From: Deltaproteobacteria bacterium
GTDB lineage: Bacteria > Desulfobacterota > DSM-4660 > Desulfatiglandales > Desulfatiglandaceae
Length of the DNA: 46,946 nt
Direction of reading: 5' to 3'
Assembly: GCA_022340265.1 (NCBI GenBank)
Contig: JAJDOH010000154.1
Span: 1 to 46,946 of the forward strand
The number at the start of each line of letters is the position of its first letter. Positions within the stretch are counted from its first letter, which is position 1. This document shows positions 1 to 9,235 of this stretch, one piece after another. The translations under genes were made by a program, and so were the position numbers. The notes under the pieces are model-generated. The model did not search any database. It was not told the origin of the DNA and saw nothing but the letters and a program-made list of their open reading frames with translations.

Positions 1-46
1 CCGCTCTCTGGTCTCCATTCTCCGTTCTCTGTCATCCGACCCCCGG

Positions 47-646
47 CTACTGCGTGGCCCATGAACCGTCCTCCTTCTGTATCTTTTCACCGGGAAGCGC
101 TTTTTCACGGTTCAGTTTGGCAAATACCTTTTGGATCTGCGGCAGATCTTTTTCGGTGAAGTTGGCGTTGGTTTCCACCACCCGCATCATGACCACTTCC
201 CGTGACTGGTTCACCTGTTTCACCACCGAGAGAAATTCACTCTTTGGATACCGGGCCGCAAAAGCCTGCAGATCATCGGGCGCCTTTTCCCGATTCATGG
301 GAAATGGCGTCAGCAAACCCAGATTGTTTTCACCCACCCAACCCAGCCGTTTAAAAGCATCCACATCGTCCTCATGAAACGCCAGGGTCTCCATGGCCGT
401 GACGGCATTTTGGTATTCACGGCTTTTTCGCGGCGGCGTTTTGATATTTCCGGTAGGATCAACACCCCTCACCGAAGCGACCAGCAGAACGTCGTCCGAA
501 AGGGCGTTGTAGGAGCCGAGGACCTGGTTTTCAAGGGCCGTTCGCTCACTGACCACATTGACATTCACTTTGGCCAGGGTACAGCCGGTGAAGATCGAGA
601 GCATCGCCACCGGAAATACAAGTTTTAAGAATGGGAATGTTTTCAT
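47..646 (-). CDS. DUF1318 (YdbL-family) lipoprotein
   Basis: This is a 199-residue predicted lipoprotein. A short hydrophobic signal (residues 5-21) ends in a lipobox-like IFTGC with Cys22. The last 60 residues resemble the DUF1318/YdbL family: a VNQSRE stretch, a helical segment, then a PGE...DGSW ending. In E. coli, YdbL works with the AsmA-like protein YdbH and the lipoprotein YnbE in transport of phospholipid between inner and outer membrane; a similar role here is inference. The start codon overlaps the stop of the upstream AsmA-like gene as ATGA, and a strong ribosome binding site (GGAGGAGGG) lies within the end of that gene, so the two are very probably translated together. The middle region (residues about 30-135) contains the stretch LLVASVRGVDPTG and is not explained by YdbL itself. 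Confidence 0.85.
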   Translation of the reverse strand: MKTFPFLKLVFPVAMLSIFTGCTLAKVNVNVVSERTALENQVLGSYNALSDDVLLVASVRGVDPTGNIKTPPRKSREYQNAVTAMETLAFHEDDVDAFKRLGWVGENNLGLLTPFPMNREKAPDDLQAFAARYPKSEFLSVVKQVNQSREVVMMRVVETNANFTEKDLPQIQKVFAKLNREKALPGEKIQKEDGSWATQ

Positions 647-3600
647 TTTCCCTCCTCCAAAAAATCGATGGCGCCGTTTTTTTTCACCAAAAGGGTGTTC
701 GCGGAAAGGATCTTCAGGCCTTTTAGAAGCGGGAGCAGACGACCGGCCAGGGTTTGAATCTGCTCTTGAATGGGAAGAGACGTCATGTTCAGGCGATTGA
801 CGGCCGGCAGACGAATCGTGGTTCCCCCCACCGCAACCTCTCCCTTTAAAGAGAGGCTGCCATTCTTGATAACCACCTCAATCCAGCGAGGTGTCCCTTT
901 TTTGAGCAGGGCCCGCTGACGAACAATGCCTTCATTGTTTTCGTGGGGGTCCATGGCATAGAGGAACCGCTCCAGGGTTTGAGATCCGATATGGGTCAAT
1001 CGAAATACCGCGTCCAGGTTGCCCATGATGGTTCCGGCACTGGCCGTTATGGGAGCCTCAAGGGACATCCGTCCGGAAATCTGAGTCTCCGCATCGGTCC
1101 CTTGTTGTTCCCCCATATTTCCGGTATTCCCCCTTTGAAGCAGCCGTTTCGTGTCCAGGCCGGAAAAAGCCCCCTCCAGTTGAAGGCGGTAACGGTTCCG
1201 GTTTTCAAGGACGCGCAGTGCTCCCAGGAGCGTCCCTCCCATGACATCCACCTGGAAATAGTCCAATGAAGGGAGGGATTGACTGAATCGCATCTGTAGT
1301 TGAGCGTTTTTGAGCAGTATTGGAAACGGCCCCTTTTCCAATCGGGCCTCCGCAAAAGAGAGCGTTGGTGTCTTGGACAAACGGCCTCGAAGATCTTCCA
1401 TCAGCCTTTGAGACAGGGGATTCGTCGCAAAGGATTTCGAGGGCGGCGAGGGTTCGGGCTGAAGCACCGATAATGAAAGTGCCGTTACGGGTTTTTCGGC
1501 CTTGGTTTTCAGTGAACCGAATAAGAGGGCATAACTTTTTTCCAATTGAAGATGGGTTTTCAGGTTGCTGATGGCGAGTTTGGAGGGAAGCGCCACATCA
1601 ATCCCTTCACTTTCAAGGTTTGCTTCGATGGAAACTGATTTTCCACCTCGCAATGCCACGTCCAAGTGCCCGTTCAAAGGACCTTCAAGGGTCGCTCCCT
1701 TGGCAAATGGGGCCAGGTGGGGCCCCGCGTTGATGGCAATACCTGCTTTGATTCTCGCCTCCAGTATTTTCAAAAGGGTTGTAAGATTAGGCTTTCTTTT
1801 CTTTCTTAACAGTTGATTCAGTTTATTCAGGGAAAGCTCAAGGCTCTGCTCCACGGCCAGCGGCGTCAGTTGAAGGTTTTCCCGTAATTCCAGAGAATTC
1901 AGATTGCGGCTCAGCGCGTCAAAGGAGAGATCGGCACCCAGTGGCGTTTTCAGTTTTCCCATGGATGGCAGATCCAGGATTTGCGCCATTTTTATGCCAC
2001 CTGCAACGGACACGGATTTAAACCCGTCGGCGGTATGGATACTGAAAGGCTTGACGGAATGGATCCCGTGAACCGAGACCGTTTCACCGGAATCAAGGGG
2101 CATGGTCATGGCCAAATCCATAAACCGTGTCTTGATGTCCAGTTCTTTCAGAAAATCCACGTGCTGCAGCCGTTTTTCAAGGGAAAGGACCTTATCGGTG
2201 ATTGCGGCCATTTCAATATGGGTGGGCCGACGGCCCTGAAGCTGCCAGCGAGTCTCCATGCGACCCGAAAACCGACCTTCGGGAATGAATCCGGGAGGAG
2301 CCAGGCCCGATACCGTTGCAAGGTCCACATCCATTAGACCTTCGCATCGAAATGACGTCCTGCCTGAATCGAAAGCCGCCCCTTGCATCTCTAATTTCAG
2401 GCCATCTCCGGATTGCAAATCCGCCTCAAAATGCGCCACGCTCAGATTGAAGGGTTTTAGTTGAGTGATGCGCCCATCCTTTAAACGACCTTTTAAAGTC
2501 ACGCCTTCTTTCAATGGATGAGGCAGTAATGACTTAAGTTTCAAAGGGGCAGCGGAGAGATCGGCCTCCGCAAAGTTAATCCTGGCTTCCGGTGCCGAAG
2601 GCAGGTCAATCCCCGCTTTGAAGCGGTGGGATAAATGATCCGTACCGTCATTTTGAGGCGCGAGCCGGATTCCTTTAAAAAAACCCGACTCCTCAAAGGT
2701 GATGCGACCGGCCATGCCCCAAAGTGCCTCCTCCGAAGGCGCCAGATCTTGGATGGCCACACTGAGAGATGATATTTGGCTTTGATCCAGTGAAAGGGGT
2801 TGCTTCCCCGCAATCTGGACATGCTCCGCGTTCAGGCTCAGGCGCATTTCAAGGGCTTCGGGAAACCGTTTCTTGAGCCGGACCACCGCACGGGGAATGA
2901 CAAGGGTCAGTTTTTCAGCTTTCACTGGGTCCTTTAAACGCTGAAGATGACATTCCGGCAAATTCAGGATCATATCCTGAATGGAAAGATTTGTCGATCC
3001 GTCCGGAAGCGTGCCGCTTAATTGAACTTTATGGATCTTAAAATCAGGCCCTTGGACACCTCTTAACCCTTTCCACGAAATACCTTTGGGGATAAAATCT
3101 TTGGCCAGATGCTTTATTTCATTCAGATCGAAGGAGACCCTGTCGAGAGCCAGCTCGACATTTAAACGGCTTTGTTCTTCCATTCTAAAGCGGCCCCCAT
3201 AGGATAAACCGCTTTTTTCCATGAGGTGGATTTCACCATGCTCCACATTCACCGTTTTGCCGGACAGTTCGGCGCTCCCTTTCTGAGCAAGTGTCAGGGA
3301 AAAGGGCCCAACCTGCTTTTTTTTGAGCGGCCCTCCCTTGGCCAGAACGCTTTTGCAAATGAGGTTCATATGGAATGCAATCATTTTGTCTGTTTTAAGT
3401 TTTGCGTTTGTTTGAAGCAGGATCTCGCCTGAGACTTCCGGAAGGGTCTCAGGCATAAACGGTTGAGCGGAATCGAGAAGAGAAGCGAGATCTATTTTCA
3501 CTTCTCCTTTGAGCCCTTTTTGTGCCATGGTGCCATCAAGCGCCATATGGAGTCCGGGCAATACACCGTTTACACGAACATCCGCCCCTTGCGGATCGAG

Positions 3601-4320
3601 GGCGCCGCCTTCATTCGTCAGGTGATTCACATGGACGGCCAGCGCAATGGGAGGCATCGCTTTTCCGTCCATGGACGGTTTCGAGTTGAATTTGAGATCA
3701 ATGGGGCTTGATCGAAGAGAAGGCATTTTCAGGGTGAGGGCACCCTCCCGAATCGCAAGCGAACGATTTTCCATCCGGTCTTCTACCCGCACCTGGACAT
3801 GGGTCAGGTTGATTTGAGCCGCCAGGTCTCCGGGCAGAACAAGGGGGAAAACAGGTGCTTTTGCTTTTGTTTCACTGCGGGCAGCCTCGGAAGGCGCTGG
3901 TGAGGGTTTCAGCTGCGCGAGCCATGCCTCCAGATTGGTATGGCCATCCTTTTTGCGCACCAAATTCGCCTTGAGCCCATCTGCTTCCAGTTGGATCAAA
4001 AGGCGTCTGGGCTTTAATTCAAAATCAACATAAAGGAGGAGGTCATCAACAAACAGGAGCGGTGCCTTGCCGTACTTCGGGTCATCAGCCGCTTCAAGCC
4101 CCTTGATCCTGATACCGTTCTTCCAGGTCCAGTGAAGTTCCTGAACGGTAACGGCTTGATGAAGAAAGCCGGAAGCTTGTGTTTCAAGCTGGTGGCGAAA
4201 CCATTCAGTGGAGACCATTTTTGGCATGAAGAACACGCCGGCCGCCAACAGAACCAGTATTACCAGCAGCAGACCTGATACCCACAAGACCCATTTAAGG
4301 ATTCGACGAAAGAAGTGCAT
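643..4320 (-). CDS. AsmA/YdbH-like intermembrane lipid-transport protein
   Basis: This 1225-residue protein has one N-terminal transmembrane segment (about residues 8-30) followed by a very long periplasmic region rich in alternating beta-strand-like stretches. The N-terminal part has the AsmA pattern: membrane anchor, VTVQELHWTWKNGIRIKGLEA, then a strand pattern with DDLLLYVDFELKPRR. AsmA-like proteins (AsmA, TamB, YhdP, YdbH) form lipid-conducting beta-groove bridges between the membranes. The downstream DUF1318 lipoprotein, overlapping by four bases, points to the YdbH subgroup, though YdbH itself is shorter and I cannot assign the subgroup by alignment. The ATG is preceded only by a weak AGGT. 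The divergent neighbour begins about 200 bases away, leaving room for promoters in both directions. Confidence 0.85.
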   Translation of the reverse strand: MHFFRRILKWVLWVSGLLLVILVLLAAGVFFMPKMVSTEWFRHQLETQASGFLHQAVTVQELHWTWKNGIRIKGLEAADDPKYGKAPLLFVDDLLLYVDFELKPRRLLIQLEADGLKANLVRKKDGHTNLEAWLAQLKPSPAPSEAARSETKAKAPVFPLVLPGDLAAQINLTHVQVRVEDRMENRSLAIREGALTLKMPSLRSSPIDLKFNSKPSMDGKAMPPIALAVHVNHLTNEGGALDPQGADVRVNGVLPGLHMALDGTMAQKGLKGEVKIDLASLLDSAQPFMPETLPEVSGEILLQTNAKLKTDKMIAFHMNLICKSVLAKGGPLKKKQVGPFSLTLAQKGSAELSGKTVNVEHGEIHLMEKSGLSYGGRFRMEEQSRLNVELALDRVSFDLNEIKHLAKDFIPKGISWKGLRGVQGPDFKIHKVQLSGTLPDGSTNLSIQDMILNLPECHLQRLKDPVKAEKLTLVIPRAVVRLKKRFPEALEMRLSLNAEHVQIAGKQPLSLDQSQISSLSVAIQDLAPSEEALWGMAGRITFEESGFFKGIRLAPQNDGTDHLSHRFKAGIDLPSAPEARINFAEADLSAAPLKLKSLLPHPLKEGVTLKGRLKDGRITQLKPFNLSVAHFEADLQSGDGLKLEMQGAAFDSGRTSFRCEGLMDVDLATVSGLAPPGFIPEGRFSGRMETRWQLQGRRPTHIEMAAITDKVLSLEKRLQHVDFLKELDIKTRFMDLAMTMPLDSGETVSVHGIHSVKPFSIHTADGFKSVSVAGGIKMAQILDLPSMGKLKTPLGADLSFDALSRNLNSLELRENLQLTPLAVEQSLELSLNKLNQLLRKKRKPNLTTLLKILEARIKAGIAINAGPHLAPFAKGATLEGPLNGHLDVALRGGKSVSIEANLESEGIDVALPSKLAISNLKTHLQLEKSYALLFGSLKTKAEKPVTALSLSVLQPEPSPPSKSFATNPLSQRLMEDLRGRLSKTPTLSFAEARLEKGPFPILLKNAQLQMRFSQSLPSLDYFQVDVMGGTLLGALRVLENRNRYRLQLEGAFSGLDTKRLLQRGNTGNMGEQQGTDAETQISGRMSLEAPITASAGTIMGNLDAVFRLTHIGSQTLERFLYAMDPHENNEGIVRQRALLKKGTPRWIEVVIKNGSLSLKGEVAVGGTTIRLPAVNRLNMTSLPIQEQIQTLAGRLLPLLKGLKILSANTLLVKKNGAIDFLEEGK

Positions 4321-4519
4321 TATTACCTGATTGGATTCGGTTTTACGCCGTTTTTTTAAGCATATTGTAACACAGCGCCCCGAAACCTCACAAGGTCTAC
4401 CCGAAAACCTGAGGGCAATTCCCTTGAATCACGCCCATTTTGCATGCTATATGTTTTTGAGGTCTAAACTAATCACTGATTTGAATGAATTCAAAGTCAG
4501 ACTCATACGGGGTGTTCAG

Positions 4520-5488
4520 ATGAAAGAGATTCCATTTCATGAAATTGAAGGCCTGCGGGTGGGTCATGCCCAGAACCTTGCCGGACCCACCGGTGTCACC
4601 GTTATCATCAGCAAGGCAGGTGCCGCCGTGGGCGTGGACGTACGGGGCGGCGCACCGGGAACCCGCGAAACGGATCTGCTGAATCCGGTCAATCTGGTAC
4701 AGGAAGCCCACGCGGTTTTTCTGGCCGGGGGAAGCGCTTTCGGATTGGATGCGGGGGCGGGCATCATGCAGTACCTGGAGGAAAAGGGGGTCGGTTTTGA
4801 TGTACAGGTGACCCGGGTACCCGTCGTGTGCGGCGCCGTCCTTTTCGACCTGGCGTTGGGTGATCACCGGATAAGACCGGACAAGGAAATGGGATATCAG
4901 GCGTGTCTCAATGCTGAATCAGGAAGTTCAGCCCAAGGAAATGTGGGGGCTGGTACCGGGGCTAGTGTGGGAAAAATTCATGGCATGGACCGCGCCATGA
5001 AGAGCGGCCTGGGAACCTATGCCATGACCTGGAAAAACCTGAAAGTGGGCGCCTTAGTGGCCGTGAACTGCCTTGGCCAGGTGATCGACCCCCATACGGG
5101 CGAAAGGTTGGCAGGCCCTTTATCAGCAGACAAAAAGACCGTTCAAGATACGGAAGCGATTATGCTGAACGCTTTTGCCGACAAACAAAATCTCTTCAGC
5201 GGCAATACCACCATCGGAGTGGTCGCCACCAATGCGCAATTTACCAAGACCGAAGCCACAAAGCTGGCATCAATGGCCCACAACGGCTATGCACGGACCA
5301 TTCGACCTGCTCACACCATGTATGACGGCGACACCATCTTTGCCATGAGCACCGGAGATATGGAGGCGGATTTGAGCGTGGTCGGTTTTCTGGCGGCAAA
5401 CGCCATGGAAAAAGCCGTTGTCGCCGCGGTCAAAAATGCGGGCACTTTGTGTGGACTTCCCTCTTATCAGGACCGCTGTCAGTGGTAA
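4520..5488 (+). CDS. P1-family (S58, DmpA/NylC-like) N-terminal nucleophile hydrolase
   Basis: The 322-residue product belongs to the P1 family of self-processing peptidases, which includes L-aminopeptidase/D-esterase DmpA and the nylon-oligomer hydrolase NylC. Visible family marks are EGLRVGHAQ near the start, GVDVRGGAPGTRETDLL (38-54), LAGGSAFGLDA (69-78) and NTTIGVVATNAQ (229-240). NylC is cleaved between Asn and Thr at the equivalent place, so self-cleavage between Asn229 and Thr230, with Thr230 as nucleophile, is predicted. The reading frame is open upstream to 4331, but the family begins at the sequence MKEIPFHEIEGL, which fixes the start at this ATG; the ribosome binding site is weak. 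No signal peptide is visible, so the enzyme is probably cytoplasmic. Substrate unknown. Confidence 0.88.
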   Translation: MKEIPFHEIEGLRVGHAQNLAGPTGVTVIISKAGAAVGVDVRGGAPGTRETDLLNPVNLVQEAHAVFLAGGSAFGLDAGAGIMQYLEEKGVGFDVQVTRVPVVCGAVLFDLALGDHRIRPDKEMGYQACLNAESGSSAQGNVGAGTGASVGKIHGMDRAMKSGLGTYAMTWKNLKVGALVAVNCLGQVIDPHTGERLAGPLSADKKTVQDTEAIMLNAFADKQNLFSGNTTIGVVATNAQFTKTEATKLASMAHNGYARTIRPAHTMYDGDTIFAMSTGDMEADLSVVGFLAANAMEKAVVAAVKNAGTLCGLPSYQDRCQW

Positions 5489-5494
5489 GATCTT

Positions 5495-6802
5495 TTATTT
5501 CAGATAGGAAAGGGCTTCCGGAAGTGGTGCATCCCTGCCCTTTTCCGTTTCGCCATAATTGTACTCGGCCAGAATTTTGAGATCGTCCAAGGTGCGTTTG
5601 TCCCCACGAAACCGGACGTGATCCAGTCCTTTTGTGACCACATATCCGCCGGCACTCAACAGTTCAAGGATGCTCCCCGCATCAAAAGACTGGTCGTCCA
5701 CCAGCATCTTAACATGTGCCCCGTATTGTTGAACCACCTTGGCCACAAGGGTTGAGGGTCGGGCATGGAAACCAAGGTTTCGAGGAACGGGAAGGTCATA
5801 AGTGACTTCTTCCAGTATGGAATTTAACACGGCATCGGCATATTCTCTTGCGGCGTGAAAACACTTCACCTGGTAGTAAATGGTGAAAAAGAGTGCATCC
5901 TCCAACAGCCTTTGAACAGGCACCAATTTTTTCAGCTTTTTCACAACGGGGGAAGGCAGCATGAGGTGTCTTTCAAAATAGTGGGCCAGAATGGTTCCTA
6001 TCTTGGAAAGGTTCAGCAGTACCGAAAAGCTCTCACGCATTTTCTCAAGTTCCGTGAACTCCCTTTCAATACTGTGGTTCACCACGTAGGAATCGTACCA
6101 GCTTACCAGGTTATGAAGCCGCGTACCCAGTCTCCTCAGTTTTCCTTCGTTAATATGGCTGGGAATTTGAGATACGAGACCCTGGGGCTTTGATTGAATG
6201 ACCCTTTCAAGAAATTCGGCTTTTTGTCCAAACGCCACGCACCGATGAAGAATCCTTTGGGCGGTGATGGCACTCTCCGTATCCGCCGACTCTTCAATGG
6301 TATGGGGAAGAATCACCTCCTTTTCATGTTTTACACCATACATGGAAAGGGGCTTTTCTTCAGGAATCGACATGCCCAGCCGCTGGGCTTCGTGCTGCAA
6401 TTCCACAAAAATATTGATGATGACGTCATTCAGAAAAAAGGAAACCGATTCAGCCCGTTGAATGAAATCATCTTTTTCGTCAATCACATCCGAATCCCCT
6501 TTGAAATCCTTCTTCAATTCTTCAAGGAGAAAAGAGGCTTTGCCGAAATTCTTGGCACTGGCAGTGAGTTCCCTGAAATAGACCCAGTTCAGATTGTGCC
6601 GCGCCCGATACCGGTCCAGCAGATGTTCCGCATCGGAAGCATACTTAATCACATTGGCCAGAAAACCCATGTGCAGGTGTTTTGCGTTTTCTTTTTCCGC
6701 CAACGCACCTGCGTGGTGGGACAGAGAAAGAAGCGGCTGGGCGAAGGGTTCCAGAATGCCCGTAAATTCATTTTCACTGACGATTTTCTGTTCTGTTGTC
6801 AT
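5495..6802 (-). CDS. Large helical protein with C-terminal HPr-like domain
   Basis: This 435-residue protein ends in an HPr-fold domain (about residues 333-418) fused to a long helical N-terminal region (1-330) that I do not recognise. The HPr domain carries GFHARPS with His346 where the PTS phosphoacceptor His15 lies, and DAGSILELL with Ser377 where the regulatory Ser46 lies, so both phosphorylation sites appear intact. No enzyme I, EIIA or HPr kinase gene is in the window. The N-terminal half is rich in charged amphipathic helices and contains no transmembrane segment. Its 3' end faces the P1 hydrolase gene six bases away. A regulatory phosphorelay or a sensor of nitrogen/carbon state is possible, but the function is unknown. 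Confidence 0.8.
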   Translation of the reverse strand: MTTEQKIVSENEFTGILEPFAQPLLSLSHHAGALAEKENAKHLHMGFLANVIKYASDAEHLLDRYRARHNLNWVYFRELTASAKNFGKASFLLEELKKDFKGDSDVIDEKDDFIQRAESVSFFLNDVIINIFVELQHEAQRLGMSIPEEKPLSMYGVKHEKEVILPHTIEESADTESAITAQRILHRCVAFGQKAEFLERVIQSKPQGLVSQIPSHINEGKLRRLGTRLHNLVSWYDSYVVNHSIEREFTELEKMRESFSVLLNLSKIGTILAHYFERHLMLPSPVVKKLKKLVPVQRLLEDALFFTIYYQVKCFHAAREYADAVLNSILEEVTYDLPVPRNLGFHARPSTLVAKVVQQYGAHVKMLVDDQSFDAGSILELLSAGGYVVTKGLDHVRFRGDKRTLDDLKILAEYNYGETEKGRDAPLPEALSYLK

Positions 6803-7152
6803 CTATTAATAATCTGAACGCTCAAAATTACATGGAACAAGGGATTATTCCAAATTAAGGAAGCAATTGCCAATTTCCTGGTTAAACCCCGGGAAATTTT
6901 CCCCTCAGGCATATCCGAAGTAAAGTATCAGTGATATGATTTCTTGACAAGCACAAAGAACAGCGGGTTCTAAAGTGGCGGCAGATCACGTTCCTTGCCC
7001 GAAAAAAATTCGATCAGCTTAACCGCGAAAAAAATATCCGGAGCAGTCTTTGTGTACCGCCGTTTCAAAGTGTTCTCAGATTTTCTTTTGCCTTCAAAAA
7101 AGGCTGTGATATAGTTCGAGATCAAATCAAGAAATCGGACTTTTGGGAAAAT
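6803..7152. other. Intergenic region between divergent genes
   Basis: No gene is supported in this 350-base gap. It contains a perfect six-base-arm palindrome, GGGAAA-t-TTTCCC (6890-6902), and a TTGACA hexamer at 6944-6949 without a convincing -10 box at the right spacing. Both flanking genes read outward, so their promoters should lie here. Confidence 0.4.
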
Positions 7153-8004
7153 ATGAAAAACCTCAAAATGATCGTTATGTGTGGTCTGTTTTTGTCTCTG
7201 ACAGCCGGCGAAATTTCCGCATACGTTATGCCTTTGGAGCAGATTTTGGCACGGGTCAGAAAAAGGTTTGCGGCGCAATACAGCCTGATCATCGAACAGG
7301 CCACCCATGTGATCCAATCCCGGGATCCCCTTATTGAAGAGGTTTTCGGGGAAAAAGTGTGGCTCAAAAACCCGCGATATGAACGCACCATGGAAATGAA
7401 TACACTTGCCATTCAGAATGCCAAAATGGGCGGGTCAAAAATTATTCCTGCTAATGCAACTGAAAATCAAGCATCGGAAGATCAGCCCGATCAGGCTTTT
7501 CGGCAGCCGAATCAAGATGCTTCGTACAGATGGCTCCTGATGGACAATCCGAAAGGCGGGATATCCGCGTATCTGTCCCAGTTGGGAATCCAGATATGGG
7601 ATTTGGGGTATGACCGATGTGACGGCGTTGTGGCCTACCGTGTGGGCAATCGGGACCCCCAAAGTCCGAGACTTCTGGTGGACAAGGAACGGTTTTTCCC
7701 GCTGCTTCTCTCCTACATGCTTCCGGGGGACCCGCAGGGAAGACTGGTAACGGTCCGTTTCAAGGATTATCGAAAAAGCGATGCCGGGTGGTACCCTTAT
7801 GAAATCGAGTATGAACTGGAAGGCGCGCCCCTGGAAGTTTACGATATTTTGAATCTGACGGCGAACGCGCCCATAGAGACATCCTTTTTTGAAATGAAAG
7901 TTGAACCGCCCCCGACCCCGGTCAGACCTTCCCCAAACCAGGGACAACCGGATGACGACCACCTGAGGGAAATTATGCGAAAACTGGAAAAAAAGTACCA
8001 GTAG
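7153..8004 (+). CDS. Exported protein of unknown function
   Basis: A 283-residue protein with a signal peptide (hydrophobic residues 5-18, likely cleavage after EISA at about residue 23). The mature part begins MPLEQILARVRKRFAAQYSL, followed by VWLKNPRYERTME and, near the end, VRFKDYRKSDAGWYPYEIEY and ILNLTANAPIETSFFEMK. This succession of an N-terminal helix and repeated strands, with a final strand describing a dependence on slope and units, is reminiscent of the LolA/LolB-like fold of periplasmic lipoprotein carriers; this is a weak structural guess, not a recognised family match. The last 25 residues are proline- and charge-rich. The HNH nuclease gene starts 20 bases downstream, so the two are probably co-transcribed. 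Confidence 0.75.
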   Translation: MKNLKMIVMCGLFLSLTAGEISAYVMPLEQILARVRKRFAAQYSLIIEQATHVIQSRDPLIEEVFGEKVWLKNPRYERTMEMNTLAIQNAKMGGSKIIPANATENQASEDQPDQAFRQPNQDASYRWLLMDNPKGGISAYLSQLGIQIWDLGYDRCDGVVAYRVGNRDPQSPRLLVDKERFFPLLLSYMLPGDPQGRLVTVRFKDYRKSDAGWYPYEIEYELEGAPLEVYDILNLTANAPIETSFFEMKVEPPPTPVRPSPNQGQPDDDHLREIMRKLEKKYQ

Positions 8005-8024
8005 CGCTTGAAAGGTCTTCTCCC

Positions 8025-8327
8025 ATGCCATTTTATTCAGACGGGGTCGATGAAAAGGAAATCAGCCGTGAAAAGGAAAAGGCCCGGCGTTTGAGGCGCA
8101 CCAACTGGTGGTATATCCGTCTTCAAAAGGGTGAATGCTACTATTGCGGGCGAAGGGTGGGTCGTGAAAACCTTACCATGGACCATGTGGTGCCACTCAT
8201 TCGAGGCGGGAAAAGCAGCAAAGGAAACGTGGTTGCCGCCTGCAAGGAATGCAACAACAACAAAAAATATCTGCTTCCGCTGGAATGGGAAGCATATCTG
8301 AAAGACCTGGCCGAAAGACCCCTCTAA
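8025..8327 (+). CDS. Small HNH endonuclease family protein
   Basis: The 100-residue protein has the complete HNH signature: a CYYCGRR zinc knuckle (Cys39, Cys42), then TMDHVVPLIRGG with the central histidine pair region, S..N at the third element, and CKECN (a second Cys pair) followed by NKK. This arrangement is the stand-alone HNH type related to McrA-like and Cas9-type HNH modules. An AAGGT ribosome binding site precedes the ATG by about nine bases. No methyltransferase, restriction subunit, intron or phage gene is nearby, so there is no evidence for restriction or homing; a role in DNA repair or nucleic-acid turnover is possible. Confidence 0.88.
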   Translation: MPFYSDGVDEKEISREKEKARRLRRTNWWYIRLQKGECYYCGRRVGRENLTMDHVVPLIRGGKSSKGNVVAACKECNNNKKYLLPLEWEAYLKDLAERPL

Positions 8328-8335
8328 ATCTTTTT

Positions 8336-9136
8336 TCATGGCGCAACACGATCCACCGCTACCACCGGAAGAGATTGCGTCCCATCAATATTCAGCAGCC
8401 GATCGGCCCGGCCCGAATTGACGGCAATTTCCAAATGGTCGGTGCTGCCGAACAGTGCCAGCAACTTCCCCTTTGGCCCATCGGCGTAAGTGTTCACAAC
8501 CCCTTCTATGGTTTCTTTGCCTACCCGAATGAGCATTTGGCGGTTCCCCAGGAAGCGCGCCAGTTCCTCACGATGAATGTTGGTGATGACATTGCCGAAA
8601 TAATCGACCCTGACGGCCCGTCCCAAAAGGGTGTCTCCTTTCAGGGTCGGTGTCTCATGGGGCAGCCTGATGGGGTTTGTAAAGCGTTCACCCATGGCCA
8701 AAGGATCAATGCCGAGAGAAAGGTGCCCTGCCACCGGTGCAAAAATGTCGCGCCCGTGAAAGGTGCGGGAGATGCGCGGCAGAAAATAATTTTGATTGGT
8801 TAAGTGAACCATCAAGACCTGCGGGTCGGACTGGATGATGGGCCAGAAAAGGCCGTTGTCCGGTCCCACGAAAAAATGATTTCGGCTTTTGACCAGGATC
8901 GGTCTTCGATCCGTTCCCACACCGGGATCCACCACCGCCACATGAATGGTGGATGGCGGAAAAAAGGAAAAGGATTCCTGCAAGACGCAAGCGGCCCCGT
9001 TGATATCGCCAGGCTTAATCCGGTGGGTCAAATCAACAATCGAGACCGCCCGATTCAAGCCCAGTATGACGCCTTTCATGATCCCCACATAAGGATCTTT
9101 AAGGCCAAAGTCTGTTAGAAGTGTTATGATTCCCAT
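8336..9136 (-). CDS. S-adenosylmethionine hydrolase (SAM hydroxide adenosyltransferase, DUF62)
   Basis: This 266-residue protein belongs to the family of fluorinase/chlorinase relatives that, in most microbes, hydrolyse S-adenosylmethionine to adenosine and methionine. The start MGIITLLTDFGLKDPYVGIMKG, VAVVDPGVGTDRRP and VGPDNGLF are characteristic. The catalytic triad of the hydrolases (Asp, Arg, His) is present as Asp70, Arg77 and His127 in TFHGRD. The halogen-binding loop of true halogenases is not evident, so hydrolysis is favoured. Length agrees with the family. The 3' end faces that of the HNH gene eight bases away; it starts 99 bases from the divergent AsmA-like gene. No clear ribosome binding site is seen. 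Confidence 0.92.
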   Translation of the reverse strand: MGIITLLTDFGLKDPYVGIMKGVILGLNRAVSIVDLTHRIKPGDINGAACVLQESFSFFPPSTIHVAVVDPGVGTDRRPILVKSRNHFFVGPDNGLFWPIIQSDPQVLMVHLTNQNYFLPRISRTFHGRDIFAPVAGHLSLGIDPLAMGERFTNPIRLPHETPTLKGDTLLGRAVRVDYFGNVITNIHREELARFLGNRQMLIRVGKETIEGVVNTYADGPKGKLLALFGSTDHLEIAVNSGRADRLLNIDGTQSLPVVAVDRVAP

Positions 9137-9235
9137 GTATTAAAATCGCTACCGGATATCCGCAAATTTATTTATGATATTTTTGTTATTTATAGTACGG
9201 TAAACAAAGGTCTCCCCACCAGTATAAAATATAAA

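Noticed and set aside
8025-8327. Restriction or homing system around the HNH gene
   Set aside because: No methyltransferase, specificity subunit, intron or phage gene is nearby; neighbours are ordinary chromosomal genes.
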